From an uncultured Clostridia bacterium (GTDB lineage: Bacteria; Bacillota; Clostridia; Lachnospirales; Anaerotignaceae): 20,589 nucleotides of DNA. Position 1 is the stretch's first letter, and every line of letters begins with the position of its first letter. Positions 6,319-14,672 of this stretch are shown here, piece by piece. Position numbers and translations under genes: made by a program. Location: NCBI GenBank assembly GCA_937888765.1, contig CALASU010000047.1, positions 1-20,589 of the forward strand, written 5' to 3'. The notes under the pieces are model-generated. The model was not told the DNA's origin. It was given only the letters and a program-made list of their open reading frames with translations, and did not search any database.

Positions 6319-7911
6319 ATGCGGGAAAACTACAAAATTTTGCTGGTGGATGATGAAGAAGAGGTTCGCACCAGCATTATTAAGAAAATAGATTGGGAGA
6401 AAACCGGATTTACTGTCATTGGCGATGCGGAAAATGGCAAGGATGCTTTGGAAAAAATAGAATTGCTGGAGCCGGATGTGGTACTGACCGATATCCGTAT
6501 GCCATATATGGGCGGTCTGGAGCTGGCGGCGGAGCTTCGGCGGCTGCGTCCGTCTATCAAAGTGGTCATTTTTTCCGGCTATGATGATTTTGAATATGCA
6601 AAGCAGGCGATGCAGCTCAATATCACGGAATATATCCTGAAGCCTGTCAATGCCAAGGAACTGACGGAAATTCTGGAAAAGCTGCGGATTCATTTAAACG
6701 GAGAAATAGAGCGTTTGCGCGGGGAAGCGGTACAGAAGGAAAATCTGGAAAAAAATCTTGCTATTCTGCGTGAAAATTTCCTTGGAAATCTGGTAAAAGG
6801 AAAGCTGAAGAAAGAGCAGATTTTTCACGATATGCGGGAATATGGTCTGCCTTTATCCAAAAGTAAATGCTGGGCAGCATTAAAAATCAATCTTGGTGCG
6901 GTAGGAACGGGCGCCGCTATGGGCAAAGGCGGTGAACTGATTTCCGTTTCTGTGCGCAATCTGCTGGACAGCCGTCTGCAGGAATGGGGCGATTTTGCAA
7001 GCTTCCATCGTCCGTCGGGGCTTTGTGCCATTGTGGGCATGGAAAAAGAGGAACATCTGACAGAATTGATGGCATTGCTGAATGATGTATGCAGAGAGAG
7101 CCGCAGGATTCTGCATCAGCCGCTGACGATTGGCATTGGTGGAATCGTACATCAGATAGAAAAGGTGGCATACAGCTACAGCGGTGCAAGAGAAGCGGTA
7201 GCGTATCACGGCATTGTAGGGGATCTTATCTATATCCATGACGTAGAACCACAGAGGAAGCCGATCTTATGGCTGGATGATAAACTGGAAACCGATTTGA
7301 GTTATGCCCTGCGCTTTGGCGATGAGGATACGATTCTTTCCTGTGTGGAAACGATTGTACAGCCGATGCAGGTGGCAGGCACACAGGGAGCGCAGGCATA
7401 CCTGATTAGCATTCTGCATGTGATTTTACAGGTGGTACAGAAGCATGAGCTGAATGAAGCATTGGTGTTTGGCTCGTATACAGACTATTATGGCGTGCTT
7501 TCTGAAATCAGAACGGCACAGCAGCTGTTTGAGTGGCTTTCCGGGGTCTGTTTTTCGATCAGTGCCTGCATTGCCAATAATCGAAAAGGAACAGCTCGCA
7601 ATATTGTACAGGAAGCAAAGAAATATATTGCGGAAAATTATCAGAATTCTGCACTTTCGCTGGAAATGCTGTGTCAGCATCTGCATATGAGTACAGCTTA
7701 TTTTTCTACTGTTTTCAAACGGGAATCGGGGGAAAGCTATACTTCCTATCTGACAGGAGTACGCATGGAAAAAGCGGCGGAGCTTCTGAAAACAACAGAT
7801 GATAAAACCTATTTTATTGCGGCACAGGTCGGCTATGATGAGCCGAATTACTTCAGTTATGTATTTAAGAAGCGATATGGCGTATCGCCCAATAAATTCA
7901 GAGGAAAATAA
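6319..7911 (+). CDS. YesN-type response regulator with AraC-family DNA-binding domain
   Basis: A 530-residue protein. The receiver domain (residues 1-125) has the acidic pair D11-D12, the phosphorylation site D58 in LTDIRMP, S86 and K108 in LKPV. The middle part resembles the linker of YesN-like regulators. An AraC-type double helix-turn-helix occupies about residues 430-530 (LSLEMLCQHLHMSTAYFSTVF, in outline, and YFIAAQVGYDEPNYFSYVF). I chose the ATG at 6319 because an aaaggtgga ribosome binding site precedes it; an in-frame ATG at 6283 lacks a good one. The kinase gene follows five bases later. By context it should activate the galactose transport and catabolic genes downstream. Confidence 0.93.
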   Translation: MRENYKILLVDDEEEVRTSIIKKIDWEKTGFTVIGDAENGKDALEKIELLEPDVVLTDIRMPYMGGLELAAELRRLRPSIKVVIFSGYDDFEYAKQAMQLNITEYILKPVNAKELTEILEKLRIHLNGEIERLRGEAVQKENLEKNLAILRENFLGNLVKGKLKKEQIFHDMREYGLPLSKSKCWAALKINLGAVGTGAAMGKGGELISVSVRNLLDSRLQEWGDFASFHRPSGLCAIVGMEKEEHLTELMALLNDVCRESRRILHQPLTIGIGGIVHQIEKVAYSYSGAREAVAYHGIVGDLIYIHDVEPQRKPILWLDDKLETDLSYALRFGDEDTILSCVETIVQPMQVAGTQGAQAYLISILHVILQVVQKHELNEALVFGSYTDYYGVLSEIRTAQQLFEWLSGVCFSISACIANNRKGTARNIVQEAKKYIAENYQNSALSLEMLCQHLHMSTAYFSTVFKRESGESYTSYLTGVRMEKAAELLKTTDDKTYFIAAQVGYDEPNYFSYVFKKRYGVSPNKFRGK

Positions 7912-7920
7912 GGGGGTGAG
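7910..7920 (+). promoter_or_regulatory. Ribosome binding site of the sensor kinase gene
   Basis: AAGGGGGTGAG overlaps the stop codon of the response regulator and matches the anti-Shine-Dalgarno over about nine positions. At normal spacing it points to ATT (7922) or CTG (7925), not to an ATG. In-frame alternatives are GTG at 7916, inside this site, and ATG at 7958 with a weaker agga four bases before it. Confidence 0.5.
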
Positions 7921-9721
7921 GATTCTGAACGGACTGAAGAAACTATGGCAGGAATGGATGGGTTTTGGTGACAGGCGGCATGACCTGCGCAGGGTCATCT
8001 GGGTTTCTTTTACGGCGACAGCGGTTGTGATTACGCTGATTATGGGGCTGTCGGTCTATGGACGGTATATGGCGCAGATGAAGGACACCATGCGGGAAGA
8101 AAATCAACGGCTGCTGACACAGGCAAGCTATCAGCTGACCGATTATCTCAGAAATATGATGAAGGTATCGGATTCTTTATATTACAGTGTCATCAAGGAA
8201 ACGAATACGGAAACAGAATCCTTTTTTGATGCTTTTCGTCTGCTGTACGATACAAATAAGGATAATATTGAAAGAATTGCATTGTTTTCCGAATCGGGGG
8301 AACTGCTGGAAGCAGCACCTGCGGCAAAGCGAAAGGAGCAGATTCCTGTTTTTGAGCAGGACTGGTATTTTCACACCCTTTCCAGAGAAGAAAACATTAC
8401 CTTTGGGATGCCGGAGGTGGAGCGGCTGTTTGAAGGCTCTTCGGGGGAATATACCCGTGTCATTCCCATGACCCGTGTGGTGCAGCTTAATCGCGGAGAT
8501 GAAACGGAAAAAGGAATTTTGCTGATTCAGCTGAAACAGAGCAGTGTGGCAGATATTTTATCGGATATCCTGCTAAGCGGCGGCTCTTATCTGTATCTGA
8601 CAGATGAAACAGGAAAGATTCTCTATCATCCGAATCGGGAACTGCTTGAAAGCGGCTATATCGAAGAACCGCAGATCGCATTTGAAGAGCTTTCGGAACC
8701 ACGGTTTCTGCAGGCTGACGATGCGCAGGAATATTTTATCAAGACCATAGGCTATACCGGTTGGAAGATCATCGGTGTGGTGCAGAATAACGGGATTACG
8801 CTGAATACCTTTAAAAGCAGTCTGCTGATCGCTTTTCTGATTGTTTTTTTCCTCAGCGTTATGATGATCATCAATCTGTATCTTTCCCGCAGGTTATCTG
8901 CACCCATGCAAAGGCTGGAAAAGGCAGTCAATCAGATCGAGGAAGGGGATCTGGATACCCGCATAGAGCCGTCGGGCTTTTATGAGGTCTGGCATCTTGG
9001 AAGAGCCATCAGTAATATGCAGAATACACTCAAGCAGCTGATGGAGGATATTGTGGAAGAGCATGAAGCGAAACGCCGCAGTGAGCTGATGGTACTGCAA
9101 AACCAGATCAATCCGCATTTTCTGTATAACACACTGGACATCATTGTATGGATGATTGAAAACGAAAAGCGGGAGGAAGCGGTGAATGCGGTAACGGCAC
9201 TGGCACGTTTTTTCCGTATCAGCCTGAGCAAGGGCAAGACCATCATTTCTGTAGGAGATGAGATTGAACATGTCAGAAATTATCTGATGATTCAGGAAAT
9301 GCGTTTTAAAAATCGTTTTACCTATTCCTTTCAGGTGGAAGAAGGGGTGGAACAGTATGGTACGATTAAGCTGATTTTACAGCCGATTGTGGAAAACTGC
9401 ATTTATCATGCCATGGAGTTTATGGACGGGGATGGAGAAATCCGCATCACTGTAAAGAAAGAAAAGGAGGATATTGTATTTGTAGTGGCAGACAACGGAT
9501 GCGGCATGACAGAGGACATCGTGGAGCGTATTTTGGCAGGGGAAAGTGTCAGCAAAGGCAAAGGCGGCGTAGGCTTACAGAATGTGCAGGAGCGTCTGCA
9601 TCTGGTATTTGGAGAAGAATACGGATTATCCCTTTCTTCTGAACTGGACGAGGGTACGGAAGTCTGTATCCGTATCCCTGCCGTAAGACGGGAGGAACTG
9701 GCAGAAAGGGGGTTGGAATAA
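7916..9721 (+). CDS. YesM-type sensor histidine kinase
   Basis: About 601 residues if begun at GTG 7916 (start uncertain between 7916 and 7958). Order of parts: a membrane helix near residues 25-47, an extracellular Cache-like sensing region to about 300, a second membrane helix near 301-323, a HAMP segment to about 376, a His_kinase domain with H401 in QNQINPHFLYNTLD, and an HATPase domain with N box LQPIVENCIYHAME and G boxes DNGCGMTED and GKGGVGLQNV. It should autophosphorylate and pass phosphate to the regulator encoded five bases upstream. It is followed after two bases by the first anchored binding protein gene, which suggests that these proteins work together in sensing. Confidence 0.93.
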   Translation: MRILNGLKKLWQEWMGFGDRRHDLRRVIWVSFTATAVVITLIMGLSVYGRYMAQMKDTMREENQRLLTQASYQLTDYLRNMMKVSDSLYYSVIKETNTETESFFDAFRLLYDTNKDNIERIALFSESGELLEAAPAAKRKEQIPVFEQDWYFHTLSREENITFGMPEVERLFEGSSGEYTRVIPMTRVVQLNRGDETEKGILLIQLKQSSVADILSDILLSGGSYLYLTDETGKILYHPNRELLESGYIEEPQIAFEELSEPRFLQADDAQEYFIKTIGYTGWKIIGVVQNNGITLNTFKSSLLIAFLIVFFLSVMMIINLYLSRRLSAPMQRLEKAVNQIEEGDLDTRIEPSGFYEVWHLGRAISNMQNTLKQLMEDIVEEHEAKRRSELMVLQNQINPHFLYNTLDIIVWMIENEKREEAVNAVTALARFFRISLSKGKTIISVGDEIEHVRNYLMIQEMRFKNRFTYSFQVEEGVEQYGTIKLILQPIVENCIYHAMEFMDGDGEIRITVKKEKEDIVFVVADNGCGMTEDIVERILAGESVSKGKGGVGLQNVQERLHLVFGEEYGLSLSSELDEGTEVCIRIPAVRREELAERGLE

Positions 9722-9723
9722 GT

Positions 9724-10680
9724 ATGAAAACAAAGGTGAAAAAATTTATTCTGGCGGATATCCTTCTGTTGCTTCTGCTTTTTCTGGCATCCTCTACAGA
9801 CCTTCTGATCAAGGAGCAGGCAACAGAGGTTTATAAGATTGCTGTTCTGGTAGATATGCCTGTAAAGGGACAGCAGGAAAATTTCAGATCTGGTATTATG
9901 AAGTCTTCCCTGCAATACCATACGGATATCAATTTTATCAATCTGGCTTCTGTGGAAACAACGCAGGAACGGCAGGAAATCCTGCATAAAGAACTGCAGA
10001 ACGGCTGTCAGGGAATCATACTCCATTGTGAAAAGCAGGCACATATCTCGGAAATACTCGCAAATGTGCCGATAGGGATTCCCGTGATTGTATATAATAG
10101 CGAATCGGATGCAGCCTGTATTCGCGGCAGGATATACAGTGATGCAGAGAAAGAATGCGAATTACTGACAGAGGTGATCCTGCAGAATCCGGAAAAGAGA
10201 AACGGCGTTACCTTTGTGGAGCTTAGTGAGAAAACGGAGCGTGTAACGGCTCTGCATGAACAGCTGCAGCAGAGGCTGAAAAAAGCAGGTATTTCTGTCA
10301 GAGAGATACAGCTGGAGAATCTTTCGGCTGTGCAGGCACCGATTCGGGAGGCTTCTCTGGTTACCGGCGGTGTGTTTGTTTCGGCAGATCTTTCTGTACT
10401 GCAGGCAATGGGAGAAGCCAATGTTGCGGTTGGCAAACATCTGCCTGTGTATGGTGTGGGTTTCCATGCGGGAATCCGCAAGGCGATGGAAGAAGGCGGT
10501 ATTTCCGCCAGTGTGGTGCATCGTGCCTATGAAGCGGGCTATTTTTCTGTTGAAATGGTCGTAAAGGCATTGAGCGGAAAAGAGAATCCGCAGGAACCTC
10601 TATTTGTGGAAACGGCTTTGGTAACGGCAGAAAATATGTATACCTCTGCAATAGAAAGTATCATATTTCCGTATGTATAA
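9724..10680 (+). CDS. Membrane-anchored periplasmic-binding-protein-like sensor component
   Basis: A 318-residue protein with a basic start and a strong hydrophobic segment (about residues 11-22, DILLLLLLFLAS), but with no lipobox cysteine, so it is probably tethered by an uncleaved signal anchor. The rest has the two-lobed type I sugar-binding fold: YKIAVLVDMP as the first strand, CQGIILHCEK, IGIPVIVYNSES and GVFVSADLSVLQAMGEANVA. It is shorter and more divergent than MglB and lacks the MglB-like Ca loop. It starts two bases after the kinase stop codon, which argues for translational coupling and a role in signal reception, not transport. I do not recognise a named gene. Confidence 0.8.
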   Translation: MKTKVKKFILADILLLLLLFLASSTDLLIKEQATEVYKIAVLVDMPVKGQQENFRSGIMKSSLQYHTDINFINLASVETTQERQEILHKELQNGCQGIILHCEKQAHISEILANVPIGIPVIVYNSESDAACIRGRIYSDAEKECELLTEVILQNPEKRNGVTFVELSEKTERVTALHEQLQQRLKKAGISVREIQLENLSAVQAPIREASLVTGGVFVSADLSVLQAMGEANVAVGKHLPVYGVGFHAGIRKAMEEGGISASVVHRAYEAGYFSVEMVVKALSGKENPQEPLFVETALVTAENMYTSAIESIIFPYV

Positions 10681-10697
10681 GAAAGGAGCAGGAGAGG

Positions 10698-11714
10698 ATG
10701 ACGGAAAAACAGAAAAAAGGTCTTTGTCTGTGTCTGCTGCTTCTGGCGGCAATCGGCTTCTTTCTGCAATATTCCGCAGAAGAAAAAACGCCGGAACCAT
10801 TGGAAATCGGTGTTTCCTTATATCTTGCCGAGGATACCTTTGTGGAGAATATTCTGGAAGGAATCGAAGAATCTGCAAAGGTCTATGAGGAACAGACGGG
10901 CAGAAATGTGGTGCTGAATGTTTCTGTAGCAAACGGCAGCCAGCGCACGCAGAATGAACAGGTGCGGCGGTATGTTTCTCTGGGATACGATGCGATCTGT
11001 GTCAATCTGGTAGACCGCACCAGTGCTTCTGCGATCATTGATGAAGTGCTGGCGGCAGAAAAGGAAATTCCTGTTGTATTCTTCAACCGTGAGCCTGTGC
11101 GGGAAGATATTCTGCGGGCAAAGCATATTTATTATGTAGGGGCAGATGCGAAGGCTTCTGCGGTTTTGCAGGGGGAAGCTGTGATTGAAAGTCTGCACAG
11201 GCATCCCGAGATGGATAAAAATGGGGACGGCATTTTGCAGTATGTCATGCTGGAGGGAGAAATGGGGCATCAGGATACCGTGATGCGTTCGGAGTATTCC
11301 CGTCAGACCATTGAAGAAGCGGGGATACTGCTGCATAAGCTGGAGCATGGGACGGCAGACTGGCAGAGAGACCGTGCGGAAATTCTGATGGAACAATGGC
11401 TGCAAACGTATGGAGAAGAAATAGAACTTGTGCTGTGCAACAATGATGATATGGCACTGGGAGCGGCAGATGCTCTGGAAGAAGCAGAGGTGGAAGCGGC
11501 AGTGTTCGGCATTGATGCAACAGATGTGGGGCTTGCAGGTGTGGCAGAAGGAAAACTCTGGGCAACCATTGACTGCCACAGCACGGAACAGGGAAGCACA
11601 GTCTTTTCCATTGCGGCACAGCTTGCGGCAGAAGAAAAAATTTCTTCCGAAATCCCTCTGACAAAGCAGAGATATGTCAGAGTACCGCTGGAGAAAAGAC
11701 TGCGGCAGGAATAG
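10698..11714 (+). CDS. Membrane-anchored MglB paralogue, probable sugar sensor component
   Basis: A 338-residue galactose-binding-protein homologue. The N-terminal hydrophobic stretch (LCLCLLLLAAIGFFL) has no proper lipobox, so an uncleaved anchor is likely. Ligand positions known from E. coli MglB are largely kept: Asp and Phe in AEDTF, Asn in FFNREP, H191, D193 and R197 in MGHQDTVMRSEY, Trp in TADWQ, Asn in CNNDDMALG and Asp in FGIDA. A Ca-binding-type loop DKNGDGILQ is present. It follows the other binding protein by 17 bases with an aaaggagcagg ribosome binding site. The gene lies between the kinase operon and mglB, and it probably presents galactose or glucose to the kinase. A transport role is the alternative. 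Confidence 0.83.
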   Translation: MTEKQKKGLCLCLLLLAAIGFFLQYSAEEKTPEPLEIGVSLYLAEDTFVENILEGIEESAKVYEEQTGRNVVLNVSVANGSQRTQNEQVRRYVSLGYDAICVNLVDRTSASAIIDEVLAAEKEIPVVFFNREPVREDILRAKHIYYVGADAKASAVLQGEAVIESLHRHPEMDKNGDGILQYVMLEGEMGHQDTVMRSEYSRQTIEEAGILLHKLEHGTADWQRDRAEILMEQWLQTYGEEIELVLCNNDDMALGAADALEEAEVEAAVFGIDATDVGLAGVAEGKLWATIDCHSTEQGSTVFSIAAQLAAEEKISSEIPLTKQRYVRVPLEKRLRQE

Positions 11715-11790
11715 CCAAAAGGTTCGTTTTTTGAACAATCCGACAGAAAGCAGTGTTTTTTTTCGTTTCTTTTGTAGGTATTGGCAATAA

Positions 11791-11810
11791 AAATCAAAGA
11801 AAATCTAAGA
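11791..11810 (+). promoter_or_regulatory. Tandem direct repeat, candidate response-regulator site
   Basis: AAATCAAAGA is followed at once by AAATCTAAGA (nine of ten bases the same). The repeats lie about 45-60 bases upstream of the mglB -10 box, a suitable place for an activator with an AraC-type DNA-binding domain. The assignment rests on position only. Confidence 0.3.
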
Positions 11811-11849
11811 TTGAGTGAAAAATATTATATGTTTTGCTGATTGTATTTT

Positions 11850-11858
11850 TGGTATAAT
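11850..11858 (+). promoter_or_regulatory. Extended -10 promoter of the mgl operon
   Basis: A perfect TATAAT (11853-11858) is preceded by TGG, giving an extended -10. No convincing TTGACA lies 16-18 bases upstream, which fits an activator-dependent promoter. Transcription would start near 11865, leaving a leader of about 90 bases before mglB. Confidence 0.65.
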
Positions 11859-11895
11859 ATAACTGACGATAGGGAAGAATGAGAAATTCCCCGTT

Positions 11896-11928
11896 GCGGA
11901 CAAATTACTTTTCCGCGAAGAAGCGGAA
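11896..11928 (+). promoter_or_regulatory. mglB leader hairpins (alternative pairing)
   Basis: TTCCGC (11911-11916) pairs with GCGGAA (11923-11928) around a six-base loop just upstream of the ribosome binding site. The same TCCGC could pair instead with GCGGA at 11896-11900. The two structures exclude one another. No ligand-binding riboswitch class is recognised. Confidence 0.4.
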
Positions 11929-11953
11929 TACCCTAAGGAGGAGGAAAACTCAT

Positions 11954-12988
11954 ATGAAAAAGAAATTTTTAGCGATGCTGATGGCATCCGTAATGGTACT
12001 GGGTCTGGCAGCTTGCGGCGGCGGTGCTGCAGAAGCTCCCGCTGAAGACACAGCAGCAACAGGCGATCTGCCTACAGTAGGTGTTCTGATCTACAAATAT
12101 GACGATACTTACATTTCCACAGTAAGAAACGCTCTGCAGGCATCTCTGGACGGCAAAGCTGAAGTAATCATGCAGGACGGTAAAGGCGACCAGGCTACAC
12201 AGAACGACCAGCTGGACGTTATGATTGAAAAAGGCGTTGATGTACTGGCAGTAAACATGGTTGACGCAAAAGCGGCAGCAGGTGTTGTGGAAAAAGCTAA
12301 AACAGCTGGTATCCCTACAGTATTCTTCAACAGAGAACCTGACACAGAAGTAGTAAAATCCTACGACAAAGCAATCTTCATCGGTACAAACGCTGCTGAC
12401 GCAGGTAAAATGCAGGGCGACCTGGTTAAGAAAATCTTCGATGCGAACCCCGCTTATGACCTGAACGGCGACGGCAAAGTACAGTATGTAATGTTCCAGG
12501 GTGAACCCGACAACCCCGAAGCAATCGCTCGTACACAGTACTCCGTTGAACAGGCTGTAGCAAACGGCGTTGAAATGGAACAGGTTGGCGAAACACAGGT
12601 ATGTAACTGGGATACAGAAATGGCTCAGAAAGCAATGGAAGCTATGCTGGCTGCTAACGAAGGCAAAATCGAACTGGTTCTGGCTAACAATGACGGTATG
12701 GCAATCGGCTGTGTAGCAGCTCTGTCCAATATCGGTTATAACACAGGTGCTGAAGGCGCTGGCTTCATCCCCGTTATCGGTGTTGACGCTACAGACGCAG
12801 CAAAAGATGCAATCGCTAACAAAACAATGAGCGCAACAGTTCTGCAGGATGGTGACGCTATGGGTAAAGCGATCGCAGCTGTAACTCTGAACATGGCAGC
12901 AGGCAATGAAGCTCTGGCTGACACAGAATACACACTGGACGAAACAGGCGTTGCAGTTCGTATTCCTTACGCTCCTTATGAAGGCTAA
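11954..12988 (+). CDS. mglB: Galactose/glucose-binding lipoprotein MglB
   Basis: A 344-residue lipoprotein. A signal peptide ends in the lipobox LAAC (Cys21), followed by a flexible Gly/Ala/Glu-rich linker and the type I binding-protein fold starting at VGVLIYKYDDTY. Ligand-site features shared with E. coli MglB include YDD, FFNREP, R193, Trp in CNWDT, NNDGMAIG and VIGVDA, plus a Ca-loop DLNGDGKVQ. The E. coli His152 and Asp154 positions are N187 and E189 here, which may alter specificity. A very strong ribosome binding site (aaggaggagg) precedes the ATG at 11954. Codon use is unusually uniform, as in highly expressed genes. It delivers sugar to MglA/MglC encoded downstream. Confidence 0.95.
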   Translation: MKKKFLAMLMASVMVLGLAACGGGAAEAPAEDTAATGDLPTVGVLIYKYDDTYISTVRNALQASLDGKAEVIMQDGKGDQATQNDQLDVMIEKGVDVLAVNMVDAKAAAGVVEKAKTAGIPTVFFNREPDTEVVKSYDKAIFIGTNAADAGKMQGDLVKKIFDANPAYDLNGDGKVQYVMFQGEPDNPEAIARTQYSVEQAVANGVEMEQVGETQVCNWDTEMAQKAMEAMLAANEGKIELVLANNDGMAIGCVAALSNIGYNTGAEGAGFIPVIGVDATDAAKDAIANKTMSATVLQDGDAMGKAIAAVTLNMAAGNEALADTEYTLDETGVAVRIPYAPYEG

Positions 12989-13060
12989 TTGAAAGCTGAA
13001 TTGAAGGCTCATTCAGAAAGCATACTGATTGATCATTGATATAATTATGGTGCTGATGTT

Positions 13061-13088
13061 CGCACAGTGAGGCTTTCCTCACTGTGCG
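13061..13088 (+). promoter_or_regulatory. Perfect 12-bp hairpin between mglB and mglA
   Basis: CGCACAGTGAGG and CCTCACTGTGCG are exact inverted repeats around a CTTT loop. Only a weak T-rich stretch (ttcttc) follows, so it may be a leaky terminator, or a 3' end protector that raises mglB mRNA over the mglA part, as known for other binding-protein operons. Confidence 0.75.
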
Positions 13089-13151
13089 TTCTTCAATAAT
13101 AAGGAATTGTAAACGGAATTTGGAACAGTAAGGAAGCGTGGTGAACAGGCT

Positions 13152-14654
13152 GTGAGTGAACAGGAAAAATTTGTATTGGAAATGACAGGTATTGAAAAGC
13201 AGTTTCCCGGTGTAAAAGCTCTGGATGGTGCGATGCTGAAGCTGCGCCCCGGTACGGTACATGCGCTGATGGGCGAAAACGGTGCAGGGAAATCCACGCT
13301 GATGAAATGCTTATTCGGTATCTACAAACAGGACGGCGGTTCTATTAAGATCGACGGCGAAGAGGTTCATTTCTCCGGGCCGAAAAACGCAATGGAAAAT
13401 GGCGTTTCCATGGTGCATCAGGAGCTGAACCAGGTGCTGCAGCGCAGCGTTATGGAAAACATCTGGCTGGGCAGATTCCCTAAAAATAAGGGTCTTGTCA
13501 GCCATAAGCAGATGTATGAAGAAACAATGAAGGTTTTTGAGGATCTGGATATTCCCGTAAATCCTAAAACCATTATCGGCAAACTGAGCGTTTCCCAGCG
13601 TCAGATGGTAGAAATCGCAAAAGCCGTATCTTATAATGCGAAAATTCTGGTGCTGGACGAACCCACTTCTTCCCTGACACAGGAGGAAGTAGAGCATCTT
13701 TTTGATATTATCAACAAACTGCGCAAAAAAGGCGTAGCGATGGTGTATATCAGCCATAAAATGGAGGAAATTCTGCATATCTCTGACGAAGTTACCATTA
13801 TGCGTGACGGTCAGTGGATTGCAACAGAAAAAGCGGAGGATCTGACAACGGACAAGATCATCAAACTGATGGTAGGCCGTGATCTGACACACCGTTTCCC
13901 TCCAAAAACAAACGTACCCGGCGAACCTCTGATGGAAGTGAAAAACCTGACAGGTAAATATATGCCCAGCTGTATTGATGTCAGCTTTGAACTGCGCAAG
14001 GGCGAAATCCTCGGCGTAGCAGGTCTGGTGGGTAGCCGCCGTACAGAGCTTCTGGAAACCATCTTTGGGATTGCGAATCATGAAAAAGGTGAAATTCTGA
14101 AAAATGGTCAGCCCATTCAGAATAAAACACCCAAGGATGCCATTAAAAACGGCTTTGCCATGCTGACGGAAGAACGTCGTGCAACGGGTATCTTCGGCGG
14201 TATGAGCATTCTGTTTAACTCTGTAATCGCAAATATTAAAGACTATAAGAAGGGGCTTCTGCTGTCCGACCACAAAATGAAAGAGGATACGCAGTGGGTT
14301 ATCGACAGTATGAAGGTTAAAACACCTTCTCAGAAAACACATATCCGCACACTGTCCGGCGGTAACCAGCAGAAGGTTATCATCGGGCGCTGGCTGCTGA
14401 CAAAACCCGATATCCTGCTGCTGGACGAACCTACCAGAGGTATTGACGTAGGTGCGAAATATGAAATCTATCAGCTGATTATCAACCTTGCCAACGAAGG
14501 CAAGGGGGTTATGGTGGTTTCTTCCGAAATGCCTGAACTTCTGGGTATCTGTGACCGTATCATGGTTATGAGTAACGGCCATCTGGCGGGTATTCTGGAT
14601 ATCAAGGATGCTACACAGGAAGAAATCATGCGTCTTGCTGCGATGTATGTATAA
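13152..14654 (+). CDS. mglA: Galactose/methylgalactoside ABC transporter ATPase MglA
   Basis: A 500-residue protein with two fused ABC domains. The first has Walker A GENGAGKST (41-49), signature LSVSQRQ and Walker B ILVLDEPTSSL (D169). The second has the degenerate P-loop GLVGSRRTELLETIFG near 291, signature LSGGNQQKV and Walker B ILLLDEPTRG (D425). This asymmetry is normal for the MglA/RbsA family. The start is GTG at 13152, as no in-frame ATG fits, and the ribosome binding site is poor: aaggaag lies about 15 bases away and acagg is only two. Translation is thus probably weaker than for mglB. It powers sugar import with MglB and MglC. Confidence 0.95.
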   Translation: MSEQEKFVLEMTGIEKQFPGVKALDGAMLKLRPGTVHALMGENGAGKSTLMKCLFGIYKQDGGSIKIDGEEVHFSGPKNAMENGVSMVHQELNQVLQRSVMENIWLGRFPKNKGLVSHKQMYEETMKVFEDLDIPVNPKTIIGKLSVSQRQMVEIAKAVSYNAKILVLDEPTSSLTQEEVEHLFDIINKLRKKGVAMVYISHKMEEILHISDEVTIMRDGQWIATEKAEDLTTDKIIKLMVGRDLTHRFPPKTNVPGEPLMEVKNLTGKYMPSCIDVSFELRKGEILGVAGLVGSRRTELLETIFGIANHEKGEILKNGQPIQNKTPKDAIKNGFAMLTEERRATGIFGGMSILFNSVIANIKDYKKGLLLSDHKMKEDTQWVIDSMKVKTPSQKTHIRTLSGGNQQKVIIGRWLLTKPDILLLDEPTRGIDVGAKYEIYQLIINLANEGKGVMVVSSEMPELLGICDRIMVMSNGHLAGILDIKDATQEEIMRLAAMYV

Positions 14655-14672
14655 AAGGGAGGTAATAAGACT

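Noticed and set aside
11715..11780. Possible terminator after the second anchored binding protein (GTTC/GAAC around a T run)
   Set aside because: Only four base pairs with the T run in the loop, so it is not a credible terminator.
11969..13012. Minus-strand open frame of 347 codons opposite mglB
   Set aside because: Its composition is extreme in Cys, Phe and Ser, as expected from the strong codon bias of mglB on the other strand.
13040..13045. TATAAT between mglB and mglA as an internal promoter
   Set aside because: No -35 element lies at acceptable distance; the region is AT-rich and the genes form one operon.
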